Source: Streptomyces megasporus
Lineage (GTDB): Bacteria > Actinomycetota > Actinomycetes > Streptomycetales > Streptomycetaceae
Direction of reading: 5' to 3'
Length of the DNA stretch: 64,000 nt
NCBI RefSeq assembly: GCF_000718985.1
Contig: NZ_JODL01000024.1
Span: forward strand, 62,001-126,000
The first letter of the stretch is position 1, and the number at the start of each line of letters is the position of its first letter. Under the pieces are notes generated by a model. That model was not told where the DNA came from. It ran no database searches and saw only the letters and a list, made by a program, of their open reading frames with translations. Shown here one piece after another: positions 25,055 to 34,034 of the stretch. The position numbers were made by a program, and so were the translations under genes.

Positions 25055-26143
25055 ATGTTCGTCGCCGTGAGAGACCTGCGGTTCGCCAGGGGGCGGTTCG
25101 CCCTGATGGGCGCCGTCGTCGTGCTCCTCACCCTGTTGGTCGGCCTGTTGTCGGGCCTGACCGCCGGGCTGGCCCGGCAGAACGTCTCCGCGATCACGGG
25201 GCTGCCCGCGGACCACATCGCCTTCTCCGCCCCCGCCGACGGACGGTCCCCGTCCTACGCCGACTCCGCCGTCACCCGGGACCAGTGGCGGCTGTGGGAG
25301 GAGGCTCCCGGTGTGGAGGCCGCCTGGCCGCTGGGCATCTCCGCCGCCAAGGCCGGCGCGGACGACCGGAGCGCCTCGGTGTCCGTCTTCGGCGTGCCGC
25401 CCGACTCCCCCCTGGCGCCCCGCGGGGGCCCGATCGACGGTGAACGGGCGGTGCTCTCCACCACGGCCGCCGACGAACTCGGCGCCGCGCCCGGAAGCAC
25501 CGTCACCCTGGGCGACCTGCGGCTGACGGTGACGGCCGTGTCCGGCGACGCCTCCTTCGGCCACCTGCCGGTCGTCTGGACGTCCTTGCGCGCCTGGCAA
25601 CGGGTAGCGCCGCCCACGGGGGCCGGCGACGGCGAGCGGGCCACCGTCGTCGCGCTGGACACCGGGCCCGGTGTCGACCCGGCGGCCGTCGACGCCCGCG
25701 CCGGCACCGAGACGGTCTCCCTGGACGATTCGCTGTCCGCGATCGGCTCCTACGCCGCCGAGAACGGCTCCCTCCAGTTGATGCGCGGTTTCCTGTTCGT
25801 CATCTCCGCCCTGGTGACCGGCGCGTTCTTCACCGTGTGGACCATCCAGCGCGGCGGCGACATCGCCGTCCTGAAGGCCCTGGGCGCCTCCACCGGCGCC
25901 CTGTTGCGCGACGCGCTCGGTCAGGCGCTGGTGCTGCTGGTCGGCGGCACCCTGCTCGGCACCGCGCTCGCCGTGGGGATCGGCGCCGCCCTCGCGGGCT
26001 CCGCCGTGCCGTTCGACCTCACGCCCGCCACCATGCTGGGTCCGGCCGCCGTACTGATCGCCCTCGGCGCGCTGGGGGCGGCCCTGGCCGTGCGCCGTGT
26101 CGTCTCCGTCGATCCGCTGACCGCCCTGGGGAGCGTCCGATGA
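25055..26143 (+). CDS. ABC transporter permease (FtsX/MacB-like)
   Basis: The 362-aa protein has a first membrane helix at about 15-38, a large extracytoplasmic domain (about 45-240) and three C-terminal helices (about 248-270, 298-322, 330-350) with a cytoplasmic segment IAVLKALGAS, the signature of FtsX-type permeases that couple to their ATPase there. Such transporters move lipoproteins, antimicrobial peptides or lipids. GAGGAGGA precedes the ATG at 25055. The stop codon overlaps the ATPase start by four bases (ATGA). Confidence 0.9.
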   Translation: MFVAVRDLRFARGRFALMGAVVVLLTLLVGLLSGLTAGLARQNVSAITGLPADHIAFSAPADGRSPSYADSAVTRDQWRLWEEAPGVEAAWPLGISAAKAGADDRSASVSVFGVPPDSPLAPRGGPIDGERAVLSTTAADELGAAPGSTVTLGDLRLTVTAVSGDASFGHLPVVWTSLRAWQRVAPPTGAGDGERATVVALDTGPGVDPAAVDARAGTETVSLDDSLSAIGSYAAENGSLQLMRGFLFVISALVTGAFFTVWTIQRGGDIAVLKALGASTGALLRDALGQALVLLVGGTLLGTALAVGIGAALAGSAVPFDLTPATMLGPAAVLIALGALGAALAVRRVVSVDPLTALGSVR

Positions 26144-26823
26144 GCCTGGAACTGACCGGGATCACCCTCACCTACCCGGACGGCGACGGCCGGCTGACCG
26201 CTCTGGACCACCTGTCGCTGACCGTCCCCAGAGGCGGACTCACCGCCGTCGTGGGGCCCTCCGGCTCCGGCAAGTCCAGCCTGCTGGCCGTCGCCGCCAC
26301 CCTCGTCCGCCCCGACAGCGGCACCGTCGTCGTCGACGGCACCGACACCACCGGGATGGGCCGCGGCGAGCTGGCGGAGCTGCGGCGCCGGCGGATCGGC
26401 ATCGTCTTCCAGCAGCCCAACCTCCTGCCTTCCCTCACCGCCGTCGAACAACTCCAGGTGATGGCGCACCTCGTCGGCCGTTCCCCGCGCCGGGCCCGGA
26501 CGCGGGCCCTGGAGCTGCTGGACGCGGTGGGGCTGGCCGACCGGGCCGACCACCGCCCGCACCGGCTCTCCGGAGGTCAGCGGCAGCGCGTCAACATCGC
26601 CCGGGCCCTGATGAACGAGCCCACCGTGCTGCTGGTCGACGAGCCCACCAGCGCCCTGGACCACCACAGCGGGGCGGCCGTGGTCGGTTTGATCGCGGAA
26701 CTGGCCCGCCGGAACGCCACGGCGACGCTGCTGGTCACCCACGACCGCTCCCACCTGGCCGTGGCCGACCGGACGGTCGAGGTGCGCGACGGCCGGCTGC
26801 GCCCGTCCGCCGCGGTGTCCTGA
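26140..26823 (+). CDS. ABC transporter ATP-binding protein (LolD/MacB type)
   Basis: The 227-aa ATPase powers the FtsX-type permease encoded just upstream. The Walker A motif is GPSGSGKSS (about 40-48), the Q loop FQQPN, the ABC signature LSGGQRQRV, Walker B LLVDEPTSALD and the switch histidine in VTHDRS. All functional motifs are intact. It is translationally coupled to the permease and divergent from the two-component system, the classic layout of antimicrobial-peptide-response modules. Confidence 0.94.
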   Translation: MSLELTGITLTYPDGDGRLTALDHLSLTVPRGGLTAVVGPSGSGKSSLLAVAATLVRPDSGTVVVDGTDTTGMGRGELAELRRRRIGIVFQQPNLLPSLTAVEQLQVMAHLVGRSPRRARTRALELLDAVGLADRADHRPHRLSGGQRQRVNIARALMNEPTVLLVDEPTSALDHHSGAAVVGLIAELARRNATATLLVTHDRSHLAVADRTVEVRDGRLRPSAAVS

Positions 26824-26839
26824 CCGCCGGCCGGGCTCC

Positions 26840-26907
26840 TCACGAGGCGGGTCACGGGGCGAGTCACGAGGCGGGCCACGGGGCTTCTCGCGGGGCTTCT
26901 CACGAGA
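26840..26907. repeat. Short direct repeats between convergent genes
   Basis: A 21-bp unit starting TCACGAGGCGGG occurs at 26840-26860 and again, with one change, at 26864-26884 (24-bp period), followed by shorter partial copies to about 26907. It lies between the stop codons of two convergent genes. No hairpin comparable to the other terminators is evident. Confidence 0.6.
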
Positions 26908-26928
26908 TGGGGCCGGCGCCGCGTCCGC

Positions 26929-28035
26929 TCACGACCGGTGGAGGACGAGCGTGCCGCCCGGTTCGCGGTCGACGCGCGCGCCGAGCTCCCGGCAGGCCCG
27001 GTCCAGGACGGCCCGCAGCCATCGGGAGTCCTCCGCCGAGGCGTGCCACAGCCGCATCCGCCGGGACTGGAAGGGCACCATCCGGACACCGACCGGACGG
27101 CCGTCCGGATCGAGCCGCACCAGGTACAGCAGTCGGAGGTCGTCCCGGTACCGCTCGTAGCCGGCGATGCCCTCGTAGTCGTTCACCAGGTCGCCGCAGC
27201 CGTAGAGGACGAGCCCGTCCCGGTACGTCTCCAGGGGGCGGGGGTGGTGCGAGGAGTGCCCGTGGACGACGTTCACACCGCCGTCGATCAGGGCGTGCGC
27301 GAAGCGGACCTCGTCGCCGGAGACCCGGTAGCCCCAGTTGGGGCCCCAGTGGACGGAGACGACGGTCACGTCGCCCGGCCGCCGGAGCCGTCGTATCCGG
27401 TCGGTCAGCGCGTCGGCGGCGGCCCGTGTCGGCTCGGCCACCACCTCCACACCCGCCCGGTCGTCGGTCGCGGCCCAGCCGGGCGGTATGCCGCTGGAGG
27501 GCATGCCGACGGAGAACACCGACAGCCGGCGGTCGCCGTCGAGGGGGACGGTCGCGGGTCGACGCGCCGCGACGGCGTTCCGTCCGGCCCCCGCCGTCGC
27601 CACGCCCGCGCCCGCCAGCGCGTCGAGGGTCTCCTCCAGCCCGGTGCGGCCGAAGTCCAGGACGTGATTGTTCGCCAGGACGCAGACGTCGGGGCGGACG
27701 GCCGTGAGACAGGGGAGGTTCTCCGGGGCCATCCGGTAGTGGATGCCCTTGCCCGGCGCGAAGTCGTCGCAGCGGGTGACGCCGGTCTCCAGGTTGAGCA
27801 CCCGGGCGTCGGGCGCGGCCTCGTCGAGCGTCTCCAGGGCCTCGCCCCAGGGCCAGGTGTGGTCGACCGGGTAGGGGATCGGCCCGTTCGCGGCCTCCGC
27901 CAGTTCGACGTAGGCGTGGGCGTCGCGGACGTACGCCTCCCGCAGCCGTGGATCGCCGGGGTGCGGGAGGATCTGGTCGACGCCGCGACCGAGCATCACG
28001 TCGCCGCAGAGGAACAGGGTGACCGCCCCGCGCAT
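26929..28035 (-). CDS. CapA-family protein (PGA_cap metallophosphatase-like)
   Basis: The 368-aa protein matches the CapA/PgsA family, which takes part in poly-gamma-glutamate capsule synthesis in Bacillus and is of uncertain role in Streptomyces. The N-terminal metal-binding motif LFLCGDVMLGRGVD is followed by LNLETGVT, LANNHVLDFG and the C-terminal VNVVHGHSSHHP, which together form the metallophosphoesterase-like site. No signal peptide or membrane helix is visible, unlike membrane-anchored CapA. It is not linked to capB/capC genes. Confidence 0.86.
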   Translation of the reverse strand: MRGAVTLFLCGDVMLGRGVDQILPHPGDPRLREAYVRDAHAYVELAEAANGPIPYPVDHTWPWGEALETLDEAAPDARVLNLETGVTRCDDFAPGKGIHYRMAPENLPCLTAVRPDVCVLANNHVLDFGRTGLEETLDALAGAGVATAGAGRNAVAARRPATVPLDGDRRLSVFSVGMPSSGIPPGWAATDDRAGVEVVAEPTRAAADALTDRIRRLRRPGDVTVVSVHWGPNWGYRVSGDEVRFAHALIDGGVNVVHGHSSHHPRPLETYRDGLVLYGCGDLVNDYEGIAGYERYRDDLRLLYLVRLDPDGRPVGVRMVPFQSRRMRLWHASAEDSRWLRAVLDRACRELGARVDREPGGTLVLHRS

Positions 28036-28354
28036 GCCTCCAGCCTAGTGCCGTTCCGGCCGGGATCGCCGTGCGCGAAGGACGTTCGGCCCTGCCGGAA
28101 AGGGCCGATGGACCCCAGGGCCGGGGGCGCCGGCGTGGTGTCCTGGTGGTGGCCCCGGAGGCGGCCGGCGGACGCGGGAAGCGGTTCCCGAAGCCGCGTA
28201 CCGCGTCCTCGCGAGCCCGCGAGGAGCGGGTGGCCTTCCGGCGGCCCGTGTGCCCGGCGGTGCCCCCGTCCCCTGGGCGCACGTGGGCGGGCCGGGCAAG
28301 GGTCCCGGCCCGCACCGTGCTCCTCCCCCGGTCACTCCTCCGGCCTCTCTCCGG
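28036..28354. other. Intergenic region between capA-like gene and PPK2
   Basis: About 320 bp with no gene that I would call. It contains a small 8-bp-stem hairpin (28086-28108) and the PPK2 terminator (28287-28313). It must also hold the promoter for the CapA-like gene, which I could not define. Confidence 0.4.
28287..28313 (-). terminator. Terminator after PPK2
   Basis: A 10-bp perfect stem (GCGGGCCGGG with CCCGGCCCGC) and a seven-base loop about 40 bases past the stop codon of the minus-strand PPK2 gene. Confidence 0.65.
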
Positions 28355-29215
28355 TCACCGTGTCCCGTCCGCTCCCGGCAACGACGCGGCGTGGTCGGGG
28401 ACGTGGGTCTGCGTCTCCTTCGGCGGGCGCCGGTACCCGGTGGACGGCGGGCGGGGCGGCAGGTTCGGCTCGGGTCGCTCGACCCGGTGGTAGGGCACGG
28501 TGGACAGCAGGTGGGCGATCATGTTGACGCGCGCCCGGCGCTTGTCGTCCGCTTCGACGACGTACCACGGGGACTCGGGGACGTCGGTGTGGGCGAACAT
28601 CTCGTCCTTCGCCCGCGAGTACGCCTCCCAGCGGGCACGGGACTCCAGGTCCATCGGCGACAGCTTCCACCGTTTGACCGGGTCCTCCATCCTGGCCCGG
28701 AAGCGCCGCTCCTGTTCCTCGTCGCTCACGGAGAACCAGTACTTGCGCAGCAGGACGCCGTCCTCGACGAGCAGCCGCTCGAAGACGGGGCACTGGCGCA
28801 GGAAGCGCGCGTGCTCCTCCTCGGTGCAGAACCCCATGACGCGCTCGACGCCGGCGCGGTTGTACCAACTGCGGTCGAAGAACACCATCTCGCCCGCGGC
28901 CGGCAGGTGCTCGACGTAGCGCTGGAAGTACCACTGGGTGCGCTCGCGTTCGGTGGGCGCGGGCAGGGCGACGATGCGGGCTCCGCGCGGGTTGAGGTGC
29001 TCGGTGACGCGTTTGATCATACCGCCCTTGCCGGCGGCGTCGCGTCCCTCGAAGACGACGACCAGCCGGGTGCCGGTGGAGCGCACCCATTCCTGCAGGA
29101 CCACCAGTTCCTCCTGGAGCCGGCGCAGTTCCCGCTCGTACACCCGGCGGGGCAGGCGGGGCGGACGGTCGTCGCGCGCGGGCCGCGCCCTCTCCCCTCG
29201 GTCCTCCGGTGGCAT
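28355..29215 (-). CDS. ppk2: Polyphosphate kinase 2 (PPK2)
   Basis: The 286-aa enzyme transfers phosphate between polyphosphate and nucleotides (NDP or NMP). Walker A is GRDAAGKGG at 57-65, Walker B FFDRSWYNR at about 112-120, and the lid segment KYWFSVSDEEQ follows. One-domain length agrees with class I PPK2, usually preferring GDP or ADP. The basic N-terminal 25 residues are probably disordered. It is divergent from the small helical protein gene at 29367. No PHO box was recognised upstream. Confidence 0.93.
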   Translation of the reverse strand: MPPEDRGERARPARDDRPPRLPRRVYERELRRLQEELVVLQEWVRSTGTRLVVVFEGRDAAGKGGMIKRVTEHLNPRGARIVALPAPTERERTQWYFQRYVEHLPAAGEMVFFDRSWYNRAGVERVMGFCTEEEHARFLRQCPVFERLLVEDGVLLRKYWFSVSDEEQERRFRARMEDPVKRWKLSPMDLESRARWEAYSRAKDEMFAHTDVPESPWYVVEADDKRRARVNMIAHLLSTVPYHRVERPEPNLPPRPPSTGYRRPPKETQTHVPDHAASLPGADGTR

Positions 29216-29366
29216 CCCTCTCCCTCCCGTGCGCGGGCCGTTCCCGTCCCGTTCCGGTCGGTGGTCGGGCGTCCGGGAATTCCGCGAACCGCACCGGAAG
29301 CTGTTTCCCCGCGCCGTCCCGGGAAACCACGGCCAGTGCAGTCAGCCGATTTCGGAGATGATCGAG

Positions 29367-29609
29367 ATGGCAACCGGAGAGACGGGATTCAGCGACGTCG
29401 CCTACGACCTGATCTCGGTTCAGTACCACGCCCTCAAGGGCGGGCACGACTACGGACAGTACGTCCGCGACGCCGAGAACGCCGGCAAGAAGGAGATCGC
29501 CGACTTCTTCCGCAAGGTCATGGACGAGGACTCCAAGCGCGCCGCCCAGTGCCACGACTACCTGGTGCAACTGGCCGCGACGAAGGACGCCGGGCCGGCC
29601 GCCGCGTAG
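29367..29609 (+). CDS. Small helical protein, unknown function
   Basis: The 80-aa product is acidic and predicted to be mostly helical (FSDVAYDLISVQYHAL and GKKEIADFFRKVMDEDSKRA), with a hydrophobic heptad spacing and conserved-looking His, Tyr and Glu positions reminiscent of a ferritin- or rubrerythrin-like two-helix unit. That likeness is only a guess. GGAG lies nine bases before the ATG at 29367, which is better placed than the ATG at 29358. It is divergent from ppk2 and 66 bp ahead of the YchJ-like gene. Confidence 0.72.
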   Translation: MATGETGFSDVAYDLISVQYHALKGGHDYGQYVRDAENAGKKEIADFFRKVMDEDSKRAAQCHDYLVQLAATKDAGPAAA

Positions 29610-29675
29610 GGCCGCACGGAGCCCCTCGCCCCACCCCCGCCGCGCGGTCCGCCGTGCGGCGGGCACCATGGGGGC

Positions 29676-30116
29676 ATGTCCCGACGCCGTCCGCGCCCGC
29701 GCCCCACGCCCGTCACTCCCGCCGTCACCGCGTCCTCGCCCTGCCCGTGCGGGCTGCCCGCCTCCTACGCCGACTGCTGCGCCCGGTACCACCACGGGCC
29801 GTCTCCCGCCCCCACCGCCGAGGCGCTGATGCGTTCGCGCTACAGCGCCTTCGCCGTCCGCGACCGGGCCCACCTGCTGCGCACCTGGCACCCGGACACC
29901 CGACCGGAGGGCCTGGAGTTGGATCCGGCGACGCGGTGGCTCCGCCTGGAGGTCCTCGCCACCACCGGCGGCAGCCCGTTCCACACCGAGGGCACCGTCG
30001 CCTTCCGCGCGCACTACGCCGAGCGGGGAGACGAAGGGGTGATGGAGGAGCACAGCCGGTTCGTGCGTCACGCCGGGGCCTGGGTGTACCTGGACGCGGC
30101 GGGCGGCGCGGTCTGA
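29676..30116 (+). CDS. YchJ-family SEC-C-motif protein
   Basis: The 146-aa protein carries the N-terminal zinc-binding SEC-C-like motif CPCGLPASYADCC (23-35, cysteines spaced as in YchJ), then a compact NTF2-like domain with the signature ALMRSRYSAFAV and YLDAAGG near the end. YchJ proteins are widely conserved and uncharacterised. The first 20 residues are basic and Pro-rich. The gene is preceded by the small helical protein gene and may share its transcript. Confidence 0.88.
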   Translation: MSRRRPRPRPTPVTPAVTASSPCPCGLPASYADCCARYHHGPSPAPTAEALMRSRYSAFAVRDRAHLLRTWHPDTRPEGLELDPATRWLRLEVLATTGGSPFHTEGTVAFRAHYAERGDEGVMEEHSRFVRHAGAWVYLDAAGGAV

Positions 30117-30406
30117 CGGCTCCCGCGCCGTCCCCGCCCGTCGCGTCCCCACCGACCGTTCGCCGCCCTCTCCCGTCCGTTGCCCGGCTCCGGCACCCGT
30201 TCGCGGAAAGGGCTTTCTCCACCGCGTGCACGACGGGTTACCGGACGACCGGAAGCGAGTATCGTCCTTCGGAGACGATCCGTGAGCGGACGCGCACTCT
30301 GCGACGCGGAGCCGTGCGGATCGACGTCCGGGCCCGGGGGTGCCCGTGGTGGCGCCGCGGGCCTCGCACGCCCTCCGTGCGGGGGTGGAGAGACAAGGAG
30401 GTGGGG

Positions 30407-31057
30407 GTGGCGCCCCGTCCCGATACGGCACCGTCGTTCCGCACCCCGACCTCCGGGCCGGTGCGCGCTCCCGACCCCGACGTCCCCGCGCGGTCGGACG
30501 TCCCGCGCCCCCACGCGGGCTTCCTGAGCGGCCGGCGCGGTCCGCGCACCGCCACCCTGCTGTTGACCACGGGGGCGATCGGCTCCGCCCTGGCCGCCCT
30601 GCTGCTGACCTCCGGCGTCCTGACCCCCGTCGATTCCCGTGGGCCGATCGGTCCGATCGCGCCCCTGCCGCACACTTCCCCGGCGCCCTCCCCGCCGTCC
30701 TCCCCGTCCCCCTCGTGGGCTCCCGAGCCGTCGGCGACGGCCTCCTCGATCTCCGGGGCCCCGACCCGGACCACCGCTCCGGCGACCTCTCGGCCGGCCT
30801 CCGTCCCCTCCTCCGGGCCGTCGCCGTCCGAGGCCCCCGGGGTCCTGGGGCCGGGCGACAGCGGTCCGGCGGTGGCGGAGTTGCAGAGGCTGCTGAGGAC
30901 GGTCCCGCACATGTACCCCGACGGGCCCGTCACCGGCCACTACGACGACGAACTCGCCCGTGCCGTCGCCCGGTTCCAGGAGTGGTACGGCGTCCGGGGC
31001 GACGAGGAGGGCGTGTACGGCGACGACACGCGGCGCCGGCTGGAGGAGGTCACCTAG
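30407..31057 (+). CDS. Membrane-anchored peptidoglycan-binding protein
   Basis: The 216-aa protein has a cytoplasmic Pro/Arg-rich N-terminus, one membrane helix (about 47-68), a long Ser/Pro/Thr/Ala-rich spacer (about 75-140) suited to crossing the cell wall, and a C-terminal PG_binding_1 domain (about 145-210: GPAVAELQRLL and ARAVARFQEWYGV). It should sit in the membrane and bind peptidoglycan outside. The GTG at 30407 has AAGGAGG five bases before it; a GTG two codons earlier overlaps this site. Confidence 0.82.
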   Translation: MAPRPDTAPSFRTPTSGPVRAPDPDVPARSDVPRPHAGFLSGRRGPRTATLLLTTGAIGSALAALLLTSGVLTPVDSRGPIGPIAPLPHTSPAPSPPSSPSPSWAPEPSATASSISGAPTRTTAPATSRPASVPSSGPSPSEAPGVLGPGDSGPAVAELQRLLRTVPHMYPDGPVTGHYDDELARAVARFQEWYGVRGDEEGVYGDDTRRRLEEVT

Positions 31058-31066
31058 ATCCGTTCC

Positions 31067-31109
31067 GTTCCCGCCCTGCCGCGCGCCGCGCGCGGGGCAG
31101 GGCGGGAAC
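31067..31109. terminator. Bidirectional terminator between convergent genes
   Basis: A perfect 14-bp stem (GTTCCCGCCCTGCC with GGCAGGGCGGGAAC) around a GC-rich loop, ten bases past the peptidoglycan-binding protein's stop codon and upstream of the convergent cupin gene's end. Confidence 0.75.
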
Positions 31110-31179
31110 CCCCGGGAATCACCCGGCCTGGCGGGGGGCGGGCCGGTGCCGGGGGCCGGGCGGTCCGGCCCCCGGCTCG

Positions 31180-31932
31180 TCATTCGCCGTGGTAGGGCAG
31201 GGTGGCGCCGGGGATCTCGTACTCCTCGCGCCGTCCGCACATCCCGTAGCCGCCGTGCCGGGTCGGGGTCGCGCTCTCCACCCGGGCCTCGGCGAGGTGC
31301 GCGGCGTCGCCCGCCGCGAGGGCGGCCAGGTGGGCGCCGGTGCGTTCGGCCGCGGCGAGGGCGCCGGCCCGCCACCGGCGTTCCCAGGCGGGCACCCTCG
31401 GCGCGACCAGTCGGGCCGCCGCCCGGTGGAACTCCAGCAGGGGTCCGGCGTCGCCCTGCCGCAGGGCGTCCCGCAGCACGAGGTAGCCCTCGACGGCCAG
31501 GTCCCGGCGGCGCCTGGCGGCCTCCTCGGCCTCCGGCCCCTCCTTCGCGGGCAGAGAGGCCGCCGCCGCGTACCGTTCGGGGTCGGCCAGGACGGCCGGC
31601 GGGAAGGTGAAGACGGCGTCCCCGGCCTCGGGGAGGCCGCTGTTCTGCATCAGCACCGTGACCCTCAGCCCGTCCCGCTGGACCATGCGGTGCACGGTGC
31701 CGGGGGTGAACCAGACCACCGACCCGGCCGCCAGGTCCGTCTCCCGGTGTCCGTCGGGGGTGAGGGTCTGCACGGCGCCGCGGCCGGCGGTGACGACGTA
31801 CGCCTCCGTGCAGACCAGGTGGAGGTGCGGGCTGCCGCCGCACACCCCGTCGGCGGCCTCCCAGTCGTAGGCGCTGACGTGGGACAGGCCGACCGCGCCC
31901 GGCAGCGGGGCGGGCGGCGGTGTCCGCCGCAT
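31180..31932 (-). CDS. Cupin-domain protein of a carbohydrate operon
   Basis: The 250-aa protein has an N-terminal cupin fold (about 15-110) with the metal-binding motif HLHLVCTEAYVV and the second motif PGTVHRMV, and a helical C-terminal half (about 120-235) of unknown function. It is the last gene of the three-gene operon with PmoA-like and Gfo/Idh/MocA proteins, so a role in sugar or sugar-acid handling is inferred. The ATG at 31932 is five bases past the upstream stop; a GTG at 31941 overlaps that stop as GTGA and is an equally plausible start. Confidence 0.78.
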   Translation of the reverse strand: MRRTPPPAPLPGAVGLSHVSAYDWEAADGVCGGSPHLHLVCTEAYVVTAGRGAVQTLTPDGHRETDLAAGSVVWFTPGTVHRMVQRDGLRVTVLMQNSGLPEAGDAVFTFPPAVLADPERYAAAASLPAKEGPEAEEAARRRRDLAVEGYLVLRDALRQGDAGPLLEFHRAAARLVAPRVPAWERRWRAGALAAAERTGAHLAALAAGDAAHLAEARVESATPTRHGGYGMCGRREEYEIPGATLPYHGE

Positions 31933-31937
31933 CGCGC

Positions 31938-32873
31938 TCACCACCCGTGCGTCCGGAGCCAGGAGTCCACCCGTTCGCGGTCCCAGGCGCCGTCCGCGAC
32001 GACCACGCGGTAGCGGTAGGCGAAGCCCTCCCCCGGCGGCAGTTCGAACTCCTCGAAGAACGCCCAGGAGAAGGCCACGGTCGGGGTGGGTTCGGAGCGC
32101 ACGAACCAGTGGGAGGCGTGGATGGCGTCGTCGTTCTCCGGCGCGTGGGCGAAGACGAGGGTGCTGTGCGCGTCCGTGCCGTCGTGCTCGCCGGTGAACG
32201 CCAGCCACGGCGCTCGGACGCCCATCATGGCCGCGGCGCCGGTCTCCCCCTCGCCGCCGAGACCGTCGGGGCCGAGGACGTCGCCGCCGGTGAGGTCGCG
32301 CGGGCCGCGCCAGTGGAGTCCGGTGTAGCCGGCCATCTCCCGTCCCGCGGTGGTCGGGGAGCCGAAGCGCAGCGGTTCGGCGCGGATGTTGGCGAGGTGG
32401 ATCGACCAGTCGAGCGCCCAGGCGCCCTCCTCCGGTTCCACGGAGTGGACCTCGACGGTGCGCGTCTCGCGCGCCCACTCCTCGCCGCCGTTCTCGATCC
32501 AGGTGAGGCGTTCGGTGAAGGACAGCCGGTCCTCGCGCGCGTCGAGGGCGTCGAACCCCTCGTGCCGCATCCAGCCGACGCGGTCGTGGAGCGGCAGGTA
32601 TCCCCGGCCGTGGACGTAGGAGTTGCCGCCCCAGAAGTTCTGCCCGGACAGGTGACTGGCCGTCATCTGCAGGCCCTTGTGCCAGCGGTGGTCGTTGGGC
32701 CGGTAGCCGGTGACGGTGTTGCCGGCCAGGGTGCGCAGCGGGTGGGCGTAGGGCTTGCGGGACTCGAAGGGCTCCGGATCGGGCCGGTAGACGTACGACA
32801 TCAGCTCGACGCCGCCGGAGGCGACCGAGATCCGCTCGCCGTGGACGTGGGTGACGGTGATCCGCGCGCTCAT
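31938..32873 (-). CDS. PmoA-like protein (DUF6807)
   Basis: The 311-aa protein matches the PmoA-like/DUF6807 family found in carbohydrate and aromatic catabolic clusters, named from a methane-oxygenase annotation that is not considered functional. It is all-beta by pattern, with typical segments YVYRPDPEPFESRKPY, HRWHKGLQM, FWGGNSYV and WLAFTGEHDG. No membrane helix is present. Its ATG overlaps the Gfo/Idh/MocA stop by four bases (ATGA), so the proteins are made together. A sugar-modifying or binding role is inference only. Confidence 0.86.
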   Translation of the reverse strand: MSARITVTHVHGERISVASGGVELMSYVYRPDPEPFESRKPYAHPLRTLAGNTVTGYRPNDHRWHKGLQMTASHLSGQNFWGGNSYVHGRGYLPLHDRVGWMRHEGFDALDAREDRLSFTERLTWIENGGEEWARETRTVEVHSVEPEEGAWALDWSIHLANIRAEPLRFGSPTTAGREMAGYTGLHWRGPRDLTGGDVLGPDGLGGEGETGAAAMMGVRAPWLAFTGEHDGTDAHSTLVFAHAPENDDAIHASHWFVRSEPTPTVAFSWAFFEEFELPPGEGFAYRYRVVVADGAWDRERVDSWLRTHGW

Positions 32874-34003
32874 CGGTTCTCCTTCGCCATGGCCCGCGGG
32901 GCCCAGTCGGGGTGGTCGCCGTGCATGGCGGCGTAGTACGGGTCGCCGGGGACTATCTCGCCCGCGCGCACCGGAAGCCCGGTGAAGGCCGCCTTGTACA
33001 GCGCGGCGGCGAGCTCCAGGGTCCGGCGGGAGTCGTGGCCGCTGCCGGGCGGACGGACGCCTTGGCGCATCGCGGCGAGCAGGCCCGTGAGTTGGGCGGT
33101 GTGCGAGCTGGGCAGGTCGTCCGCCGGGGTGCGCCAGACCCGGACGCGCTCGGCGTCCTCCGCGACGTGGGGGGCGGGGGTGTAGACCCAGTCGTCGTTG
33201 CCGTGCCCGTACAGGTGGGTGAGTTCGACGGTGGCGTCGGAGCAGTCGACGCGGATGCGGCTGACCTCGTCCGGGGAGAGGACGCTGTTGACGACGGTCG
33301 CCATCGCGCCGCTCGCGAAGCGCACCAGCGCGGTGGAGACGTCCTCGCTCTCCAGGTCGTGCACCAGGCGTCCGGCCATGGCGCGCACCTCGGTCCAATC
33401 GCCGAGCAGGTGCAGCAGCAGGTCCATCTGGTGGATGCCGTGCCCCATGGTGGGGCCGCCGCCCTCGGTGGCCCATCTGCCGCGCCAGGGCGCGGAGTAG
33501 TAGGCGGCATCGCGGTACCAGGTGGTCTGGCAGTGCGCGACGAGCGGCTTCCCCAGCGCGCCGGAGGTGATCAGCTCCCGGGCGTGGACGGCGCCGGAGC
33601 CGTAGCGGTGCTGGAAGACGGTGGCGACGTAGGGGCCGTCCGTTCCCTCCGCGGCGGCGATCTCGTCGTACTCGGCCAGCGAGAGGCACAGGGGCTTCTC
33701 GCACAGCACCCAGGCTCCCGCCCGCAGGGAGGCCACCACCTGCTCCCGGTGCAGGGAGGGAGGGGTGCCGATCAGCACCAGGTCGGGACGCTCCCGCTCC
33801 AGCATCTCGGCCATGTCCGTGTATCCCGCGATCTCCGCTCCCGCGGCGGCGCGGAAGGCGTCGAGCCGTTCGTCCGCCACGTCGACGGCGGCGACCGGCT
33901 CGACCTCGTCCGCGTGGGCTCTCAGAGCGGGCAGGTGGCCGCCGGTGGCTATGGCTCCCGTGCCGACGACGGCGGCGCGGAGGCGTGGGGTGGCTGAGGG
34001 CAT
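32870..34003 (-). CDS. Gfo/Idh/MocA-family sugar oxidoreductase
   Basis: The 377-aa protein has an N-terminal Rossmann fold (VVGTGAIATGGHLPAL, about 11-26; acidic residue in VAAVDVAD) and the catalytic EKP motif (CEKPLCLS near 99-106), followed by the alpha/beta C-terminal domain with GHGIHQMDLLLHL. These enzymes oxidise or reduce sugars or inositols with NAD(P). It heads the operon, downstream of a LacI-type operator at 34035-34050, which points to induction by a sugar. Confidence 0.9.
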   Translation of the reverse strand: MPSATPRLRAAVVGTGAIATGGHLPALRAHADEVEPVAAVDVADERLDAFRAAAGAEIAGYTDMAEMLERERPDLVLIGTPPSLHREQVVASLRAGAWVLCEKPLCLSLAEYDEIAAAEGTDGPYVATVFQHRYGSGAVHARELITSGALGKPLVAHCQTTWYRDAAYYSAPWRGRWATEGGGPTMGHGIHQMDLLLHLLGDWTEVRAMAGRLVHDLESEDVSTALVRFASGAMATVVNSVLSPDEVSRIRVDCSDATVELTHLYGHGNDDWVYTPAPHVAEDAERVRVWRTPADDLPSSHTAQLTGLLAAMRQGVRPPGSGHDSRRTLELAAALYKAAFTGLPVRAGEIVPGDPYYAAMHGDHPDWAPRAMAKENR

Positions 34004-34034
34004 CGGAAGAGGCTCCTTTGGCGGTCAGCGACGA

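Noticed and set aside
28086..28108. Small hairpin as a terminator of the CapA-like gene
   Set aside because: It lies upstream of the start codon of that minus-strand gene, not downstream, and the stem is only 8 bp.
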